A stretch of DNA of 64,000 nt from the NCBI GenBank assembly GCA_026027325.1, contig JAMSLZ010000001.1, positions 4,340,001 to 4,404,000 on the forward strand. Direction: 5' to 3'. Position numbers and translations under genes: made by a program. Shown here in pieces: positions 58,509 through 64,000 of the stretch. The number at the start of each line of letters is the position of its first letter. The first letter of the stretch is position 1. Source of the DNA: Actinomucor elegans. Taxonomy: Eukaryota; Mucoromycota; Mucoromycetes; Mucorales; Mucoraceae. The notes beneath the pieces are model-generated. The model had not been told where the DNA came from. It did no database searches and saw only the letters and a list, made by a program, of their open reading frames with translations.

Positions 58509-60290
58509 TTAGAAGTAAAAACAAAAAAAGAAGAAGAAAGAACTAGAAATCGAAACTATTCGCTTTTTTATACTATGTTGTAATCGTGTGACAGTAGAAA
58601 TAGCCTTTCCAGCGGTTTAGCCGCCTTACCTTATTCATGGAAGCCTTTTGGTTGCATGTGATGAAAGTATTTCCTTTACCCTTAAACCCATCCATTTATT
58701 AATACATCAAATCCCAAAAATCCCCTTCATTGTATTCATAGTAACAGTGGATAAAAGGCTTACTAACCGAGTGTCCGGCAATACAATAAGACGTATCCAG
58801 TAATCGCACGTAACACAAAGCATGCTCTATCCTTACCCTCTTTTATACAGAGCCAGCAAGATTTGCTTGTCAAAAATACACCCTTAGCAGTTAAGCATCT
58901 CTTATTATATTTATCTATTTATCCATGCCATTATGAAAGCCAAACTGTGCCCATCGACTTATTTGTAACACCACACGTGCATTGCGTGAAAAAGGCTTGC
59001 TTGTTACCAATGTTTAACTAGAAACTCTATCTTTCAATTGACCGTGGACCGAACCTGTCCTACAGGTTGAATCTCCGGATAACCGCTCCCAAGTGCCGAA
59101 TCACGGTCGAATCAATCTTCCGGCCCAATAAAGCATTGTACGCCTAAAATCATCAACGGATCTGTCATGACGTTAGTCATATACCACCCGTTCATTTTAA
59201 ATCAATGACATGATTTCTGGAAAAAAATATAAAAGTGAAACGTTGTGTTCCTTGTTTGTTATGAAAGAAACTTTCTATTAAATCAGGATGCTGCATTGAC
59301 ACATAAACAAAAAAAAAGGCGTTTTATCCTTTTTAATAGCAAAACACGAATCCTTTTTATAAGATACGCAATTTTTGATAGTCTCCAAGTAGGTGTTAAG
59401 ATATAGCAATTGACTCGTTGGATAGAGCAACTCTTATTCTATATTTCATTCGGAATCAAAAGCTATATTCTTGATCCAGATCTGTTTTTTTTTGTGACTA
59501 TAACAATGCACCATGGACTCGATATTTAATCGCCGCTTCACTGCATATATATTAGTTTATAGAATCCGTTTATGATTTAACTTTTGATTATAAAAGTTGA
59601 TCCGTTAGAAAGTACAAGTCTTGCTCTACTCTTTTCTTGGAAATCTTTTTTTTTGGCTAATTCTGGATATGCTCATGATTTTATCACGAAAAAAGCGTCA
59701 TGTTGTCTAGTCTCCGCCATTTAAAATATATCAAGCTATACATTTTATTCATAACTATATATTATTACAACAGTTAGACCAGTAGATATAACATGCAAAG
59801 GATTGTATTTTATTTAAATTTTAGAAATACATCCTAGTTTATTACTGATGTACACACAACTATGTGATAAGAAGTATGTATTATATTAACTTTCAGCAAC
59901 CAATGAAAACAGCGCCCTGAAGTGTGTAGTAATATAATCATCTTCAGATGCCCAATGAAATCAGCTGTCTGAAGGGCACCGGAGCATCACATGTAACCTC
60001 AGCTACCCAATAAAATTAGTTTCCAGTATTGTAAATCACACCAATGAATTATAAGTAAAGACTAATCTATTACATCAAAAGTTCCAAGAACATTGATTGT
60101 TAGTCTAACTATAAAAATGGAGGCACTCTATTATTACTTTTTTTTTCTTCTTATTTTATTGGACAACAAAACTGTAACAGGAAGAATAAGTCATTTGATT
60201 TAAAAAAAAAAAAAGTTAGTTTGAGTGAAAGAGAGGGTATGCATGCGAATTGAGATAAGAAGGTATAAACAGCTGACGCATTATATGAAA
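58509..60290. other. Intergenic upstream of AUR1
   Basis: About 1.8 kb. It contains the AUR1 promoter and the 3' flank of the next minus-strand gene. A relatively GC-rich patch at 59040-59130 (GACCGTGGACCGAACC, TCTCCGGATAACCGCTCCC, ACGGTCGA) stands out and may be regulatory. Direct CCAATGAAA / CCAATAAAA words recur near 59900-60010 (AGCAACCAATGAAAAC, GATGCCCAATGAAATC, CTACCCAATAAAATT) with about 48- to 60-base spacing. No exon seen. Confidence 0.4.
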
Positions 60291-61085
60291 CTAATCTTTG
60301 GGATGGTCTTCCACCATTACCATGGCGCTAGGAATAGGTTCACCTTCCAGTTTGAATTCCCATCCAGCTTCAGTTTCAAAAGCTGTACCATATTGGTTTG
60401 AGCCACCTTGAGCATAGATCCAACTGAAAGGCTCTGAGTCTGCTTGAACAACCAACCAATACATTTTTGATTTCTTCAAGACAATTGTAGCCTCAGGATT
60501 CCATTCCAAGACACCAAAGTTATCGTCTGGATCGACATCATCTGTCTTGACCGAGACAGTATTGACACATTTGTTCAAGTCTGGTATTTGAGGCTTGCCT
60601 AGACCGAATCTCTCACGTTTGGATGCACAAATAGAGAGTGTACCTTGAACTACCGAGTGATTGGTCGACACAACAGGTAGCTGAACGCTGACAAGATGGA
60701 CATGACGGTTAGGGAACAGACGGTCCCACCAACCTTCACCGTTGCTGGTAGCACGATCCATTTTGATCTCTTTGAAACTGGTGGGGTTGGGAGAGAATGC
60801 GGTTGCTGCGGCTTTACCAGGCACGATAGATAGACCCGAAATGTTATCGGGAAGTGGGAAACCAGTATGTAAGATAATACGAGCCTTATTGTTGGACTTG
60901 GTAACAGCTGCGGTACTGATAAACATGTCTTGGTCTTCTTTTTCAAAGTAGAACGTCTGCATGAATAAAGTCACCAAGATGATGGAAAGGACAAAGCGAC
61001 GCACCCACATCCAACGATGATGAGGTGTATTGTCTTCTTGTAAAAGCTGTTCTTCAATACTGTTATGCTTTTCTTCTAGCTTCAT
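60291..61085 (-). CDS. Type II membrane protein of unknown function
   Basis: A single-exon frame of 264 residues from the ATG at 61085. A 25-30 residue cytosolic part (MKLEEKHNSIEEQLL) is followed by one hydrophobic segment (RRFVLSIILVTLFMQTFYF, about residues 29-48), then about 210 residues predicted to lie in the lumen or outside. Two Asn-X-Ser/Thr sites are visible (DNISG, TNHSV). Segments such as GWWDRLFPNRHVHLVSVQLP, LEWNPEATIVLKKSKMYWLVVQAD, EPFSWIYAQGG and AGWEFKLEGEP suggest a beta-rich fold. I do not recognise the family. The start is supported by a preceding run of stops and by the balanced charge on both sides of the membrane segment. Confidence 0.75.
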   Translation of the reverse strand: MKLEEKHNSIEEQLLQEDNTPHHRWMWVRRFVLSIILVTLFMQTFYFEKEDQDMFISTAAVTKSNNKARIILHTGFPLPDNISGLSIVPGKAAATAFSPNPTSFKEIKMDRATSNGEGWWDRLFPNRHVHLVSVQLPVVSTNHSVVQGTLSICASKRERFGLGKPQIPDLNKCVNTVSVKTDDVDPDDNFGVLEWNPEATIVLKKSKMYWLVVQADSEPFSWIYAQGGSNQYGTAFETEAGWEFKLEGEPIPSAMVMVEDHPKD

Positions 61086-63145
61086 TGTGTGTCAGAAAGA
61101 TAAATGTTTAAAAGAAAAAAAGAAAAAGATGCAACAAATAGGAGGAAACTTACTCGAGTTTATATACAAATCTGGGTACAAAAATGTAGGAATGGAAGCC
61201 AGGTTTTGTGCTTTATTTAGACTGCCTAGCTTTCAATAGCGACCTAATGCGAAAGGTCTATATGACCACTTGTTGTCCATCAATCAGTAGATAGTATAAA
61301 ACTAAAAAGCTTGCTTGGTTATATTAGCAATCAGTGTCTATTGAAAGATGTCGAGCTTAACAAACAATGAAAGGTCATTGTTCAGGTGATATACTACAGT
61401 CTGCAGCTAAGTGCATCATGTAAATTCCTTTGCTAAAGGTATGATTTGACTGGTAGAAAGGCTTTCTACTCAAATATAGAACATACCATTGCCTCAAACA
61501 TCAAAAACCTAGGCTATTTAGAACGCGTCTATCCTCCAATTATCATTCTCGCTATTCATATAAAGCTAAACCCTAACCAGGTAACTTCACATGACGTACC
61601 TGTGGATAATAGGCCTCAGCCTAGAAAACATATAGGTAGCGGCATCTGCTAGATCCAGTGTCGTAACAACATACGTACATATATGGAATTTCAATCCTTG
61701 ATATTGTTACAGCAGCATACTCTGTATTGGTCTGCTTCTGATTTCTTGCTGAAATCGATGTTAAACAATGCAAGTGTAATAGACTCCGACTACGCAAACC
61801 TCTTGCGCAGCATAAGTCAATCACTCTCTAACACTTCTGGCAACTAGCAAATCTTTAGCTTATTAATTAACATATCATAAATAATCCTTAGCACTTAGAA
61901 ATAGCATACATATCCCTCAAGTTTTTATGAATAAAGAATTATCCCATTATACAGAAACATAACTTACTAGAACATTTAATCGATTACCTAAACCGGACTT
62001 TAGATATTGCAGCAAGTATAGCGCAATTTTTGAAACCATTGGTTGCGACAAATGAACTTGGATGTCCTTGAAGTCCTTGGCAAAAATCTAAATTATAATT
62101 GTAGCTGGACCAACAAGGATACGAGGTAACGTTTTGAATTTCGAGAATTACATAGAAATAAACGAATCAGGTAGGATAAACAAACTTTATTGGCTGTGTA
62201 TAAATATAATAAGATGATGAACAACTACGTCATTTAAGTGCTTTCAATGATTAGACGCAAGTCTCGCCTTTCTGGTTCAGAAAACGAATTGGGGAATGAG
62301 CACAGTGAAATTATGATATCTGTTATAACACGAAGTCTATTAATTATAGAAATACAGCCATGCAAGTCACTGTATCTCAAGCAAATTTGCTAATATTACC
62401 ACCATATTATATATACAGGCGCTTTTCTGTTTGGAATAGATAACCAGATCACGGGCAAGTTTTTTGACACATGCATGAATCTAGTATAGGTTATCAAAGA
62501 TTGTTCCTACAATAAGAAACACTCAATGCGCAAGACTAAGGTACATCTTTGAAGGGTACTGATTTGATCAATATAACAAACTAAAGCAACTAAAGATAAT
62601 ACATGGTAAAGAAAACCGAGGCAAAGTACATATCATTAATGTCGCAAACTTCAAAAAAAAAAAAGAGTTAAGCTTGTCTGATATATAGTAAAGTAAAGGC
62701 TATACTAGGTGCAGCAACTTATTTTCAATATGGAACGCTGATCACAAGCAGCATTAAACCAAAGTCGGTCAAACGATCTAGAAGTGATCTACTGTAGCAT
62801 GATGAATCTGAGCTAGGTTGCTAATCATATTCAATATTTTCAACGGGTATATAACTTTTAAACGAATGCGTGTAATATCTATGAGAGTGGCTAGGTAGTG
62901 ATGAGCAATGCATCTTTTATATGCCATTCCTTACCATTCCTTAATATATATATATCACGATATTCTGGGTCTTCTGGTTGATTCTAATCAAGTTGATCTT
63001 AATTACCCTGAATCACAACTAGTGTAGATTTGAAAACATTTCTATAGATATAGATTACTACCAAGTATAAAAAAAAACACACATTGAATTGTACAGTAGT
63101 TTATCTAATTACAGGTGTACTTTTTTTATTACTTGCTCTTTCCCA
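61086..63145. other. Intergenic upstream of the type II protein, to NAA50
   Basis: About 2 kb with several short frames (61446-61652, 61621-61824) that have no motif. A dispersed-repeat core lies at 62741-62782. No gene called. Confidence 0.4.
62741..62782 (-). repeat. Dispersed repeat core, solitary copy
   Basis: Reads ATCACAAGCAGCATTAAACC then AAAGTCGGTCAAACGATCTAG, matching the core of the 39.8-40.4 kb tandem units in the same orientation. Confidence 0.5.
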
Positions 63146-63764
63146 CTATTCAATGTTTTTTGATACGAGGAAGGCATCTCTAGGTTCAATATGCTTATAA
63201 TAATCCTTTTCTGTGCTGATGATTTCAAAATCATTCTTTTTATAAAAGTCCACTGCAGCTGCATTGTTGGTTTGGACGTGTAAATATACTTTGGAGATAT
63301 CTTTTGAAAGCTTAGCTTGTTCCAAGATGTGTTGAAGGAGTAGAGTACCTACAATTCATCATCCTATTAGCTTCTAATGGTAGTTTATCGAGAGACAGAG
63401 AAAGAGAGGGAAAAAAAAACACGAAGGATTCTTACCTAGGCCAAGCTTGCGGTAAGGCTCCAAGACACCCAAGGTCATCATATAAATCTTGAACTTTTCT
63501 GGGTTACTATCATCAACTTCTTTGCGACAGCAAACAGTACCAACGCATACATCATTGTAATAAGCTTTAAAATTGCTTTGGTGAGATTATGTATATAAAA
63601 TTGGTCATCAAGCGCAATGTACCTAATTTTGCAAATTCGCCAGCTTCTAATAATTCGTTATAAAAGTTTTCGCCATAATGGACTGGGAATAAAGTTTTAT
63701 GAAGTACTTTGACTTGACCCAAGTTGTTGGGAGTAACATCTCCAAGGTCAGAACGGGTTGCCAT
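63146..63764 (-). CDS. NAA50: N-alpha-acetyltransferase 50
   Basis: GNAT-fold enzyme that acetylates N-termini of Met-starting proteins, usually docked on the NatA complex at ribosomes. Three exons, 63764-63623, 63564-63436 and 63348-63146, give 157 residues, close to the family's usual length of about 170. The family reading is clear: SDLGDVTPNNLGQVKVLHKTLFPV, GENFYNELLEAGEFAKLAYYN, VCVGTVCCR, the acetyl-CoA loop YRKLGLGT (R/QxxGxG), LHVQTNNAAAVDFYKK and DYYKHIEPRDAFLV. The acceptor of intron 1 was placed at 63565 because it restores AKLAYYNDVCVG; the nearer alternative gives a stop. All conserved parts are present. Confidence 0.94.
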
Positions 63765-63832
63765 TGAAAGAAAATTGATTAAAAAGAAGAAGAGCTTGCT
63801 TGGGTATCAAGCTCGCGTAAAAATTTTCAGTT

Positions 63833-64000
63833 TCAGTGCGTATACACAAAAAACCTCCTCTTCTTGGTCGAGGGTATTTGAAAAGCCGATGTCTTTATTA
63901 TATGTCAATTCTCTTCTTATTAATGTATAACTGATCTATAGACTGACATACCAAGTCCACATAGCCAGCGTCATAAATATCTTTCGGCTCCCAATCGGAA
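63833..64000 (-). CDS. 3' end of a gene running off the window
   Basis: Two exon pieces on the minus strand: 64000-63952 (SDWEPKDIYDAGYVDL) with a GTATGT donor, and 63892-63833 (TSAFQIPSTKKRR... ending FVYTH) after an AAAG acceptor, in phase 0 with a stop at 63833. The rest of the gene lies beyond the window. I do not recognise the protein from these 36 residues. Its stop lies 68 bases upstream of the NAA50 start, so the NAA50 promoter must be short or overlap this gene's 3' end. Confidence 0.5.

Noticed and set aside
61446..61824. Overlapping 67-68 codon frames on both strands
   Set aside because: No motifs; typical chance frames.

Overview
The window looks like a contig from an early-diverging filamentous fungus, most likely Mucoromycota (Mucorales-like). 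The DNA is AT-rich. Most genes carry several introns of about 45-60 bases, typically with a GTAAGT-type donor, a CTAAY branch point and a TAG/CAG acceptor. The proteins are fungal or opisthokont housekeeping types, and there is a decayed Fanzor/TnpB-type transposon protein, a family common in this group. Species cannot be fixed from the sequence alone. Exon borders were placed by eye from splice sites, reading phase and remembered family consensus, so single-base errors are possible.

Layout. 0.5-2.1 kb: hexose-type MFS transporter (-). 2.6-2.85 kb: unidentified terminal exon (-). 4.4-5.3 kb: Sft2 Golgi protein (-). 6.7-8.3 kb: B-type cyclin (-). 9.0-10.4 kb: Q/N-rich protein of unknown function (-). 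11.5-13.4 kb: Snf5/SMARCB1 (-). 14.7-16.7 kb: chaperonin CCT-beta (+). 17.6-18.6 kb: two tiny candidate ORFs. 21.3-23.1 kb: PKA catalytic subunit (+). 23.5-25.9 kb: a 2.4-kb element bounded by nearly identical 310-base inverted repeats. 27.7-29.3 kb: second hexose transporter (+), a paralogue of the first with the same intron. 31.4-32.7 kb: intronless ankyrin protein (+). 35.1-36.3 kb: Caf1/Pop2 deadenylase (-). 37.5-39.2 kb: GATA zinc-finger factor (-). 39.5-44.5 kb: gene-poor, with tandem copies of a dispersed repeat and the Fanzor-type relic. 44.6-45.7 kb: malate dehydrogenase ending in SKL (-). 46.6-49.7 kb: trehalose synthase/phosphatase-family protein (+). 49.7-50.5 kb: frataxin (-). 52.0-54.5 kb: SulP sulfate permease (+). 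55.7-57.0 kb: Nudix hydrolase (+). 57.3-58.5 kb: inositol phosphorylceramide synthase (-). 60.3-61.1 kb: type II membrane protein of unknown function (-). 63.1-63.8 kb: Naa50 acetyltransferase (-). 63.8-64.0 kb: 3' end of another gene (-).

There is no operon logic. Several genes share themes: carbon and sugar handling (two transporters, peroxisomal-type MDH, trehalose enzyme, PKA), secretion and lipids (Sft2, IPC synthase) and gene expression (Snf5, Caf1, GATA factor). MDH and the trehalose gene are divergent across about 0.85 kb. The trehalose gene and frataxin converge with only 9 bases between their stop codons. The most unusual items are the young long-inverted-repeat element, the 170-base dispersed repeat family, the Fanzor/TnpB relic, the altered phosphatase motif in the trehalose protein, and a one-base frame problem at the start of SFT2.
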